A stretch of 64,000 nt of DNA from Aegilops tauschii subsp. strangulata (Eukaryota; Streptophyta; Magnoliopsida; Poales; Poaceae), in the NCBI RefSeq assembly GCF_002575655.3, contig NC_053038.3:205642730-205706729 (forward strand), written 5' to 3'. The translations under genes were made by a program, and so were the position numbers. This document shows, piece by piece, positions 32,374 to 40,920 of the stretch. Each line of letters opens with the position of its first letter. The first letter of the stretch is position 1. The notes under the pieces were generated by a model. The model saw only the letters and a program-made list of their open reading frames with translations. It did not search any database and had not been told where the DNA came from.

Positions 32374-33339
32374 TTATTGTGCGCAGACAGACGGAGCCGG
32401 ATGTCCGGGCGACGGGCCGGATGTCCGGGGCTTCAGGAGGGGACGGATGTCCGGGCTGGCGGTGCAAACTTCTGTAGTCTCTGGATAGGCGGGGTCGGAT
32501 GTCCGGGCTGGGGGGCCGGATGTCCGGCGGCTCAGGAAGAGCCGGATGTCCGGGCTGACGTGGTTCAACTTCGGGTGCCTTCTGTGATGGGCGCCGGATT
32601 TCCGGGCTGGTGCCGCGTGTCCGGGCTTGCGGGAGGGGCCGGATGTCCGGGTCCTGTAGCCTTTCTCCGGTTCCTCTCGTCGTGCTCCTTCACCCTTGTA
32701 CTTGGGGACTTGTCCATCATTCCGAGCATCTCCGAGAGGGTCCCCTTGGTACCTAGGCATGTGTAGTGTCCTTGCATTAGGTAGCAACCATGTCTCACAT
32801 GAATGGAAAGGAGAAGCATTTAGGAGCGGGTTCACCTTAGGTCCAATGGCGTAGGCTCGAGTGTACATGGGGATGATCGTAGGATGCTCCGCATCATCTC
32901 CCCTCCCTTGGGAAAGATCCGACCTCGGATCGAAATCCTCATCACCATGGAAACGGTTGTCGTGGACGGACTTGTAGTTGGACGAAGTGGAAGACATGGC
33001 GCAATCCAAGTACTCCAGTGTGTGTCCGGAGTGGTACACATGCAAAAAGAGCAAACACAAACAACACTTTGAAATACAATGGTTAGCGCACACAAAGTGT
33101 CCATCATGTAAGAATGAGTCCGTGAGGCAAGATTGTTCATGGCAAAGCGCATGAAGCTTATCAAGATGATATAGAATGATATGCAAAGCGTTCATGGGAG
33201 AAAAATCATACATTGTGCACACAAATGTGTTTTGAATATGATGAATGCAACCACGGTGCAAAATGATGTCATAGTGAGACGGTTTATCAATAGCATGAAT
33301 ATGGCAATGTATGCTCAATATGATTATGTTATCATGCAA
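32374..33339 (-). pseudogene. Continuation of the Y large frame, running into the 3' LTR
   Basis: An open minus-strand frame of 321 codons. It starts 40 bp after the stop of the 799-codon frame, in another phase, and has the same Cys/His-rich character (for example HCISKCCLCLLFLHVYHSGH). It crosses the purine tract (DPRSDLSQGRGDD) and stays open for about 520 bp into the LTR. There the dyad array gives Arg-Thr-Ser-Gly-Pro repeats. It probably formed one protein with the upstream frame before a shift. The LTR-coded end may be accidental. Confidence 0.5.
32398..32660 (-). repeat. CCGGATGTCCGG dyad array in Y LTR promoter region
   Basis: About nine copies of a unit around GCCGGATGTCCGGGCTGG, at irregular spacing of 18-50 bp. 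Each core is a dyad: CCGGA, TG, TCCGG. The other LTR has the same array at 38,784-39,053 with a slightly different copy number. Three more copies sit outside the LTR at 37,986-38,046. Confidence 0.85.
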
Positions 33340-33379
33340 TTGATGGTAGGCAATGTGATCATTATGTATGAATATGCCA

Positions 33380-35779
33380 TCAAGAAAGATAACAACAATT
33401 TGCTAAGGAAATGCACAAGCTCGTATACATGGATGACATGGAAATAGATGCAACAAGACAATCATAATGTGAGTCAATCCATGCATAGGGTGCAAACTTG
33501 TGGTGACTATGATATGTCCATCGAGCATGACATGTGGGAACACAATCAACAAATATGTATGTGTTGGTGCAATGTGTCAAAGGAGTGTTGATGTACCAAT
33601 GCTCGATGTCGTGGCACTCCTCAACTTGAAGGTCCATAGAGCCAATCTCCAATGTCGGTCCTCCATCCAATAGATGTATCATGTAGACAAGAAGAAGGAA
33701 ACAACAATGAAAGAATGACCCATCCAATATGCGTAATTGAGGATGGCTCAAAGGGAAAGAGTTCACCTTGATGAGTTTGTCGAAAATGTTGGTGTTGCAC
33801 ATCATATACGCCTTCACATAACCAATATGTCTCGTGATGGGAATGCCTTGTGAATCCTTCAAAACGAAAGAACATGACAAACACTCGGAAAAACAAATGA
33901 GGTTAGTGCAAATGTAGCACCTATCATCCGAGTGGTAAGATACCAAACAAGTGTTCTCATCATTCTTATCATAAGAAAGGACAAGGTGTGGTATGGTATG
34001 AAAGCATACGATGCGAGAACAACCAAATACAATAGGCTCAATCAAACGAGCATGCATCACACGTAAGGTGTCAAAGTCTCCAAGATCAATAAGCATAGTA
34101 TGGTTGCACTCAATACAATTGGATATGAGAGAGGCAACTAATGTACACAAGAGACAATGATCAAGATATATCATGTGAGAGGCATGAACATAGATGTCAT
34201 CAACCCAAGAAAGCGAGTAATGGAACATGGGTGATGCAACCAAGCAAGTAATCATAGTGATCAAGTCAAGCAAGCTAGTAGTGCGAAGATGCAACGTACT
34301 AGAAGGAATCATGGCAAGCATGTCATGTGTGCAAATAGTGGTCATGAATAATGCACAAGACATATCACTAGCATGAAAGCAAGATATGAGCAATATATCA
34401 TCAATGTATTGGCAAGAAGTCCTATGTAAATAGCAATGGAACATCATGACTCTCCCAACACAAGAATCAACAATAGCATGAGGCACATGATAAACATGGC
34501 AATAGCAACAAGGATCTCCACCAAACATGCAAATACACATAGGAGTAGCATTATGGTGAATCATGGGTAGATGCAAGCAAGGGTCACAATTGCATGGCAA
34601 AATCATAGAAAGAGGCATAGCATGCAAAGTGAACACGGGGAAATGGACATAACGTAACAAGTGATATATAGTCCAAAGCCGTGTGAGAGCCAAGTAAAAG
34701 GAATGAGCGAAGTCGTTGCGCGAAGGGAATGGTGGGAAGGACAATCCACGGGATCCCAAGTCATCTTTGCTCTCAAGAGCTCCTTTTGTCAACTCTTGGG
34801 ATTGAGAGGTTGACGAGTATACGTGAGTACCTACACAAAACAATGACAAATGGAAAATTGTGTGTGCGTGGTAGATGTACACATCATCCATCATGATGCA
34901 TACGTGCTTGTGTCGGTTAGCACAAAATATCCAATGCTCAAATAAATGAGATGCGTGATATAGAAACATGTCATCCATCATGAGAGGTTTGTTATTATGT
35001 ATAGCATAATGGAGACTCAAATTGTGTAATGCATCACTAGTGATATCTAGAGCATTGTTATGAATGGAATGCATATGGTGCAAACAATTATGGGAATCAT
35101 GCAAAGTATGGAATGCATCAAGATCTCCTAATATGTATGAGGAAACTATGGGGGTCTCCTCATGAGCATTTGTAGAAACATCACATGGAGAATATTGATA
35201 ACATCCAAAACAATTCATATTTGGAACAATGTGATCATGGCATGGTATAGTAGATGAATTGCGCAAATCATGTAAAGGAAGCATAGCAATATCATCACAT
35301 GAAAAACAAAAGCCAATGACCATCATCTCGTCATCTATGCCATAAGTGCAAATGGGATGTATTTTAATGGGGCATGCATAGTCACTATGTTGAGATTCAA
35401 ATGAAACAATATGGGAGATCTCACTCATAGCACATGACAAGTTCAAAGGATTGTCAAACATGAAGTGACCAATAGAATTTTCACGTGATATCCTATGGAG
35501 CATAGCATCACAACTAGGCAACTCAACATGCTCATCATCATATTCATCATAAATTGGTAAGTCATGACATGAAGAAGTCGCACTAGCATGAAGCATGGGA
35601 ATAGGTGGATCAACATCATGGAAGCAATCATTGGTGAGATAGTCCCCTAGTGGGACAAGAGAAGCACTATCACCTATGTTACCTTTGGAGCGTAGCTCAT
35701 GTGTTGTAGGTGAGGTTGCAACTTGATGGTACCATGTGGGGGGTTCATCATCGTCCACCATGGCCATCGGTTTTCCCAT
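33380..35779 (-). CDS. Element Y unknown protein, 799 codons, Cys/His/Met-rich
   Basis: I do not recognise this protein. It is uninterrupted for 799 codons, which is very unlikely by chance in DNA of this composition. By my count it has about 54 Cys and many His, Met and Asp. A recurring motif has two Asp followed by a Tyr/His-rich run: MMDDMFLYHAS (267-277), MMDDVYIYHAH (296-306), WVDDIYVHAS (525-534). The first two are about 29 residues apart, like a tandem duplication. The tail of the X frame ends with a similar MDDIYIYN. No protease, polymerase, RNase H or integrase motif is present. The start is the first Met and could be further upstream. The position, last before the polypurine tract, is where pol normally lies. 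Confidence 0.6.
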   Translation of the reverse strand: MGKPMAMVDDDEPPTWYHQVATSPTTHELRSKGNIGDSASLVPLGDYLTNDCFHDVDPPIPMLHASATSSCHDLPIYDEYDDEHVELPSCDAMLHRISRENSIGHFMFDNPLNLSCAMSEISHIVSFESQHSDYACPIKIHPICTYGIDDEMMVIGFCFSCDDIAMLPLHDLRNSSTIPCHDHIVPNMNCFGCYQYSPCDVSTNAHEETPIVSSYILGDLDAFHTLHDSHNCLHHMHSIHNNALDITSDALHNLSLHYAIHNNKPLMMDDMFLYHASHLFEHWIFCANRHKHVCIMMDDVYIYHAHTIFHLSLFCVGTHVYSSTSQSQELTKGALESKDDLGSRGLSFPPFPSRNDFAHSFYLALTRLWTIYHLLRYVHFPVFTLHAMPLSMILPCNCDPCLHLPMIHHNATPMCICMFGGDPCCYCHVYHVPHAIVDSCVGRVMMFHCYLHRTSCQYIDDILLISCFHASDMSCALFMTTICTHDMLAMIPSSTLHLRTTSLLDLITMITCLVASPMFHYSLSWVDDIYVHASHMIYLDHCLLCTLVASLISNCIECNHTMLIDLGDFDTLRVMHARLIEPIVFGCSRIVCFHTIPHLVLSYDKNDENTCLVSYHSDDRCYICTNLICFSECLSCSFVLKDSQGIPITRHIGYVKAYMMCNTNIFDKLIKVNSFPLSHPQLRILDGSFFHCCFLLLVYMIHLLDGGPTLEIGSMDLQVEECHDIEHWYINTPLTHCTNTYIFVDCVPTCHARWTYHSHHKFAPYAWIDSHYDCLVASISMSSMYTSLCISLANCCYLS

Positions 35780-36074
35780 TGGAGGTATGGACTCGTCGAG
35801 GATAGGCGTGTCGTCATGTAGGCGAAATCATGGGAAGTAGGCGAAGATGCCGTACGTCCAAAGGCGAAGATGCCTTGATAGCACTTGGCGAAGATGCCGA
35901 AGTGGTTGGTGTAGCCGTAGCTCCGTTTTGGTGGTGCTCGTCTCGCGGTCTTCTCTTTTGCTCATGAAGCTTGGACTTGGCGTGAAGTAGAGCTTGTTGG
36001 GACTTGTAGGTTTGCGCTTGTGGAGCATCATCATGATGATGGTGTCATTGTCGTGCTTGAGCTCGTAGTAGATG
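35780..36074. other. Segment between gag-like piece and large frame in Y
   Basis: The minus strand has another short frame with HDNDTIIMMMLHKRKPTSPN, probably the continuation after a shift. A normal gag core domain (as in element X) is not found, so it may have been lost here. Confidence 0.4.
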
Positions 36075-36494
36075 TCATTCGTCATCGTCGTGCACATGTT
36101 GCTTGGAGGTGTCTTGCCCTTCATGACGATGTTGGCGATGGTCGCCATGGAGATGTGGACGTGGACAACTTGCGCTTGCATCGTGTTTGCGCTCCGAAGA
36201 TGTTCGACTTGCTCGCCGCCGCCTTGAGGATGATGAAGGGGAAGAAGACATGTAGTCGGCCACCATGTCGCGTAGTTGATCCTTTAGCTCACCCAACTTG
36301 GTGTCGATGTAGTCCCTTTTCCTTGCTTCGGAGTGGTGTATGTCGATGGCGAGGTTGTCGAGGCGCTCTCGCAAGGTAGATTGTGTGCCTTGCATTTGTC
36401 GTTGTAGATCGAAAATGGACTCATTTGTGATGTAGTTGTTCACGCCGTGGTTGTTGTCGAAGACCGGAGATGAAATGCCTTGCCTATCCATCAC
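36075..36494 (-). pseudogene. Element Y gag-like N-terminal piece
   Basis: A 139-codon frame with a predicted coiled coil (DLQRQMQGTQSTLRERLDNL, then KRDYIDTKLGELKDQLRDMV), a Ser/Arg-rich stretch and His-rich text. Coiled-coil N-terminal parts like this precede the capsid in several plant gypsy gags. The capsid itself is missing. The assignment rests on position and general character. Confidence 0.45.
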
Positions 36495-38111
36495 AAGACT
36501 CGAGCAAATATGAGTGGGAGAAAGAGAAGAACTTATACCAAATGTACCTTGACCGATGTTGAAAATGGATCAATGATCACTCAATGTGTAACAAGGAAAT
36601 AGCACAATTGGTACCAATTCTTGTCGGTTTCTCACACCTACACAAATAAGGCTTATGGTGGAGCTTGGTGAGGATAGTGGCACAAAAATTTGATGCAAAA
36701 TGTTAGCAAGAGTCAATAATGTTGAAAGAGATTCACAAATTCGCAAGTGAAACAAGTAGACCAATAGCAAAGGATGGCACACGGAAACACACACACGGAT
36801 AGATAAATGGGGTCGTGCAACCAAGGAATGAGCACAAAATGTGGAGTCCACGGAAAACGCTCATGTTGCACAACTCAAGAGAGACGCTAGCACGATTGCT
36901 CAATAGGCGGATACGACACTTGTGCACAACCTATAAGATGCAAAATGGATAAACTTTCTATCCCAAGTATGCTATATATTGTATGGCTCCCGGTGTTTCT
37001 CTCAAGATGATCCAAGATGATCGGATATGACAATCTTATATGCAATGTGGTATGATGCTATGGCACTTGCTTACAAGCTTCTTTGCTCTTCTCTTTTTCT
37101 TAAAAGCTTATTCCTTTTTTTTGTATGGCCACTTTGCAAAATGCACAAACCAAGATAGCGATTGTGTATATGCGGGAACAATCTTGTGACACAAGGGATG
37201 ATATGATACCAAGATGATATGGTATGTATGCAATGGGAGGTGTGGATCACTAATGTGCACAAGTAACGTTGCCGGCAATACTCAAATGGCTAGTCTCGAT
37301 AGGCAAGTGACGCAAAATGGGCTAGGGGTTATCAATGCAATGTGCAAGGGAATATACAATGGTGTCGTCGAGGTTACCGTCCTTGGCGATGATGAGTGGC
37401 GGTGTTCTTGATGTAGATACCAAGATGATGGAGACTCGTCCCTAAGTAGCCGAAACACCTTAGGAAACGGAAAAACCACAACTCAAAATCTCAAGGACAA
37501 AAGTCAAACGGTGGTAGTGTAAGCGGTGGTGGTTTTGCGGAAGCTCAATGGGATTGCGGAAATGCAATGATGGGTTTTGAGACGCAATGCGGAAGTCGAG
37601 GGTAAGGTGGATGGACTATACACGGTGTCAGAGTTCGAAACACGGTCCCTAAGTAGCCAAAACACCTTAGGAGACACAACTCACAACACAAACAAAATTG
37701 GGTTAGATTGTTGTCGGAAGTGTATGGTGGGTAAGCCTATGCGGAAGTTATGGTGGTGGTTGTTGAAGAAGCAATCGTCCCTAAGTAGCCGAAACACCTT
37801 AGGAGACTCGAATCACAACTCAAACAACCATAAATGATATGGGGAACAAAATTGGTGAGGTTGCAGAAGTCGGTGGTGGTAATGCGGAAGTGGTGGTGGT
37901 ATGCGGAAGTGTATGTGGGCACCGGGACAAAATTTGGTGAGAGTTAGGCGGAAAACGGAGTGGAGGATGGAAGTGATGCTGCTAGGGGCCGGATGTCCGG
38001 GCTGATGGCCGGATGTCCGGGCTGGTTGGGCCGGATGTCCGGGCTCGGGATCCGTGGATGAACACCGCCTGGAGAGGTCAAATCCGGGGCAAAATTCGAA
38101 GATTTTGTGGA
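36495..38111. other. Leader of element Y with hairpin repeats
   Basis: About 1.6 kb without a credible frame. It contains three copies of a CCTAAG...CTTAGG stem-loop (37,440-37,462, 37,647-37,670, 37,778-37,803), GGTGGT-rich stretches and, at 37,986-38,046, three CCGGATGTCCGG units like those in the LTR. A standard primer site next to the 5' LTR is not visible. Confidence 0.6.
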
Positions 38112-39292
38112 TGGAAATTGGGGAAAAGATGGGGAAAAGCTAGATCTACCTGCAACACAAGAAATCCGCGGATCAAATCCAACAAAACTTCATCACACCA
38201 ACAAATCACAAAAAAAATTGGGGCTATTTTCGTGGGGCAATTTTCGGGTTAGGACGAAAAACAACAAAATCAAGCTAGAAAACAAAACGGGGAGGCTCCA
38301 AATTCGTGATAAACCTAAGATCTGATCCAAGATGATGTAGGGTGGAACCCTAGGTGGCCGATCTTTCATGAAAGGAGCGGATCCCTACGAAGAACGTGAT
38401 GAACACGAGGGGAAACACGAGAGAATCACTCAACCAACAAGAATAGATCACACATGCGCTAGATCGATGAACACAAAGGTAAGATACAAGATCCAAAGTC
38501 AACAACGGACGATACAAACGGTAACCGGTTCTTCTCCGTGAGGAGGTCTTGAATCCACGAGGGGATCTTCCCGTGAGATGTCTTGAATCCAAGGTGGATC
38601 TTCTCCATAGAGGGGCCGCAGTCTCTCTCGTGGAGTAGATCCGATATGGATGAGCAAAGCTCTATCTCTAAATGAGCTAATCCTTTGCTAACCCTAGAAA
38701 GATGGAGGAGAAGGTGTATATATAGTCTAGGGGGTCGAAGGGGTACACGGGCCTCGGCCCTTTACTGTGCGCAGACACATGGAGCCGGATGTCCGGGCGA
38801 CGGGCCGGATGTCCGGGGCTTCAGGAGGGGCCAGATGTCCGGGCTGGGGGCCGGATGTCCGGGCTAGCGGTGCAAACTTCTGTAGTCTCTGGATAGGTGG
38901 GGTCGGATGTCCGGGCTGGGGGCCGGATGTCCGGCGGCTCGGGAAGAGCCGGATGTCCGGGCTGACGTGGTTCAGCTTCGGGTGCCTTCTATGATGGGCG
39001 CTGGATTTTCGGGCTGGTGTCGGATGTCCAGGCTTGCGGGAGGGGCTGGATGTAGCCTTTCTCCGGTTCCTCTCGTCGTGCTCCTTCACCCTTGTTCTTG
39101 GGGACTTGTCCATCATTCCGAGCATCTCCGAGAGGGTCTCCTTGGTACCTAGGCACGTGTAGTGTCCTTGCATTAGGTAGCAACCATGTCTCACATGAAT
39201 GGAAAGGAGAAGCATTTAGGAGCGGGTTCACCTTAGGTTTAATGGCGTAGGCTCGAGTGTACATGGGGATGATCGTAGGATGCTCCGCATCA
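38112..39292 (-). repeat. 5' LTR of element Y
   Basis: About 1,181 bp matching 31,717-32,896. The dyad array is at 38,784-39,053 and TATATATA at 38,717-38,724. It ends sharply at GCATCA (39,292), after which element G begins. Confidence 0.9.
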
Positions 39293-39294
39293 AA

Positions 39295-39444
39295 CCCCAA
39301 GAGGAGCCACAACAAGGAGGCTACACCACATATGCGGACCTGAACAACCTTCAGGGCTCTATCCAAGATATGAGCAACCTCACCATGTCCCTTGAAGGCA
39401 CGTCCGCCTACATGAACATGAACTTCTCCAACTGGGGCTAGGAG
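39295..39444 (+). pseudogene. C-terminal end of a coding frame of element G
   Basis: Fifty codons up to a TAG stop, with YTTYADLNNLQGSIQDMSN and TSAYMNMNFSNWG. The upstream part was removed or replaced where the Y LTR begins. It looks like the end of a retrotransposon protein, but I cannot name the domain. It is too short to be certain. Confidence 0.4.
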
Positions 39445-40915
39445 TGGGCTCCTGACCAACCATCGCAATGATCCCGCCAGTTTGGGCTTGCAAAAGCCTA
39501 AGCTTGGGGGAGGTCATCACCACTTCTACATCAAGATGTGGCAGTATTTGAATAAATTGTAATGAGGTTGTACTTAAGCTCGTGGAGCTTCAAAACACTA
39601 CTTTGCTTTTATTCGTTTTTGCTTTTTTTATTTTACTTTTGCCTTTGTGATTTTTTGGTTGCAAGTTAGTTTTCAAAAACCCAAAAACCAAAAAATAGAA
39701 TAAGCTTTGCTTTGCTCTTGTTCTTTATTTATCCCCTTGGAGTTCATTTATATTTTATTTTTAAAGGAGTTAATCTTCGCCGGACAACAAGGAATGCAAG
39801 AGTAAGGAAGATACGTGTGTTAATTCGCAACTGTGAAAGTATGTCCTACGGCCCCCATCTTTTGCACTTGAAATACTTAGAGTAGATGTAGTAGTAGTAT
39901 GTGTGATATGTGCAGATGGGAGTAAGTCTTGATAATTAAGACAAAGGTTTTGTTCTAGTAGCTGAAATAATTTTGTAGCCTTTGTTCTGTTTAGTTTAGA
40001 TAACCAAGACTTGTCATGGGACTGTTTTTCAATGAAATGATATTAACCAAGAATAACTATGTACAAGAAAAAGTCTTTCAAGACTTTGGAGTTGAGAACA
40101 ATTATAGTAGAAGTGATGTTTGAAATGCTCAACCCCATATTATTAATTTTAATAGACTTGATAGAACTTGTGGATTAAATTGTCTAGAGGAACTTGGTTG
40201 AAGGGTGAACGAGATTGTGTCAAAATTCTATGTTGTATATCTTACATGGTTCTTCAGCTTCTTGCTAGTGCCATAGCCCCGCAACTCTATGCACGTGTAC
40301 GTGTGTAAATGTGGCTTCGTCATCTTTCTTGATGTTATGTTGAGGACTCTGCTAGCCAATGAACGATCCACAAAGAGTGGTAGCTCGAATTTCGGCTACG
40401 AGTGTGTTACTGTACGTAGTGGCAACAACACTACCAATGCATATTATTCGATTTTCTCTTGAATGGGTGTGTATGTGTTAAATAAAGGGGACTGATCAAA
40501 AGAGCTCGAAAGAGACATCTATCAAAGGTCCATAGTTCCGAAACATTAAGCCACAAGAAAACCTATGCATGATCACTTAGTTGGCATAATCACTTCATGT
40601 GGCAATCAAAGTTCCAACAAACAATGATTGGAATAAAGTGCTTGAGAGTCTTGAGGAGGAAATAATTGTGGGCGTGCTTATGAGCACTAGAGCATCATAT
40701 TTTCCTACATGCTTGTCACTCCCTAACTTATGTTGTATGGCTCTATCAAAAGAAAACTCTTCCATGCATTCCTAGCAAGCAAGTGTTGTCTAAAATAAAT
40801 ATAATAGAGTGTTGCAAAGTCATTTTGTCTAGTAGATTAAGAAATTTGGGTTGATTATCTTTACTTCACTAACAGTTGCACTATAACCATGCCACCCTAT
40901 AGTTATGCTAAGTTT

Positions 40916-40920
40916 TTAGG
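40916..40920 (+). repeat. Target-site duplication of the LARD-like element, left copy
   Basis: TTAGG directly before the LTR, repeated exactly at 52,097-52,101. Confidence 0.9.

Larger units (their letters stand above)
31717..32896 (-). repeat. 3' LTR of element Y
   Basis: It matches 38,112-39,292 along its length. On the minus strand it starts TGATGCGGAGCATCC after the purine tract and ends CCAATTTCA. Compared with the 5' LTR it has about 26 bp extra (GGGAAACACGA repeated) near 32,005. It lacks a short CACCAACAAAT stretch and has one fewer CCGGATGTCCGG unit. Confidence 0.9.
31717..39292 (-). mobile_element. Element Y: large gypsy-type element with unknown 799-codon frame
   Basis: Two LTRs of about 1,180 bp (31,717-32,896 and 38,112-39,292) enclose 5.2 kb. 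A purine tract (AAGGGAGGGGAGA) just above 32,896 shows minus-strand orientation. The internal part has a leader with repeats, a gag-like N-terminal piece and a very long Cys/His/Met-rich frame. No protease, polymerase or integrase is visible. No clear primer site follows the 5' LTR, and the two flanks do not share a target duplication. Confidence 0.82.
39293..40920 (+). mobile_element. Element G: 3' internal part of a plus-strand retrotransposon, left of the LARD
   Basis: It starts within the end of a coding frame and continues with about 1.5 kb of non-coding DNA that carries a purine tract (AAGCTTGGGGGAGGT, near 39,500). After the LARD insertion the element continues at 52,102 with a second such tract and an LTR. 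Family not assigned. The non-coding part (39,445-40,920) holds no other feature I can name. Confidence 0.6.

Noticed and set aside
32398..32660. Repeated units in the Y LTR as a CRISPR array
   Set aside because: The genome is plant-like, the spacing is irregular, the spacers are not unique and the same units recur in the second LTR. It is a minisatellite within a promoter region.
34369..34410. YIDDILLIS in the Y frame (residues 458-466) looks like the reverse transcriptase YxDD box
   Set aside because: None of the other polymerase motifs (fingers, MPFGL, LG-HxI) is found around it, and similar double-Asp motifs recur elsewhere in the frame. Chance likeness is more probable.
35443..35631. Short frames on the minus strand overlapping the 799-codon frame (also at 33,621-33,896 and 33,859-34,041)
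   Set aside because: They are shadows in other phases of the long frame and show no independent motif.
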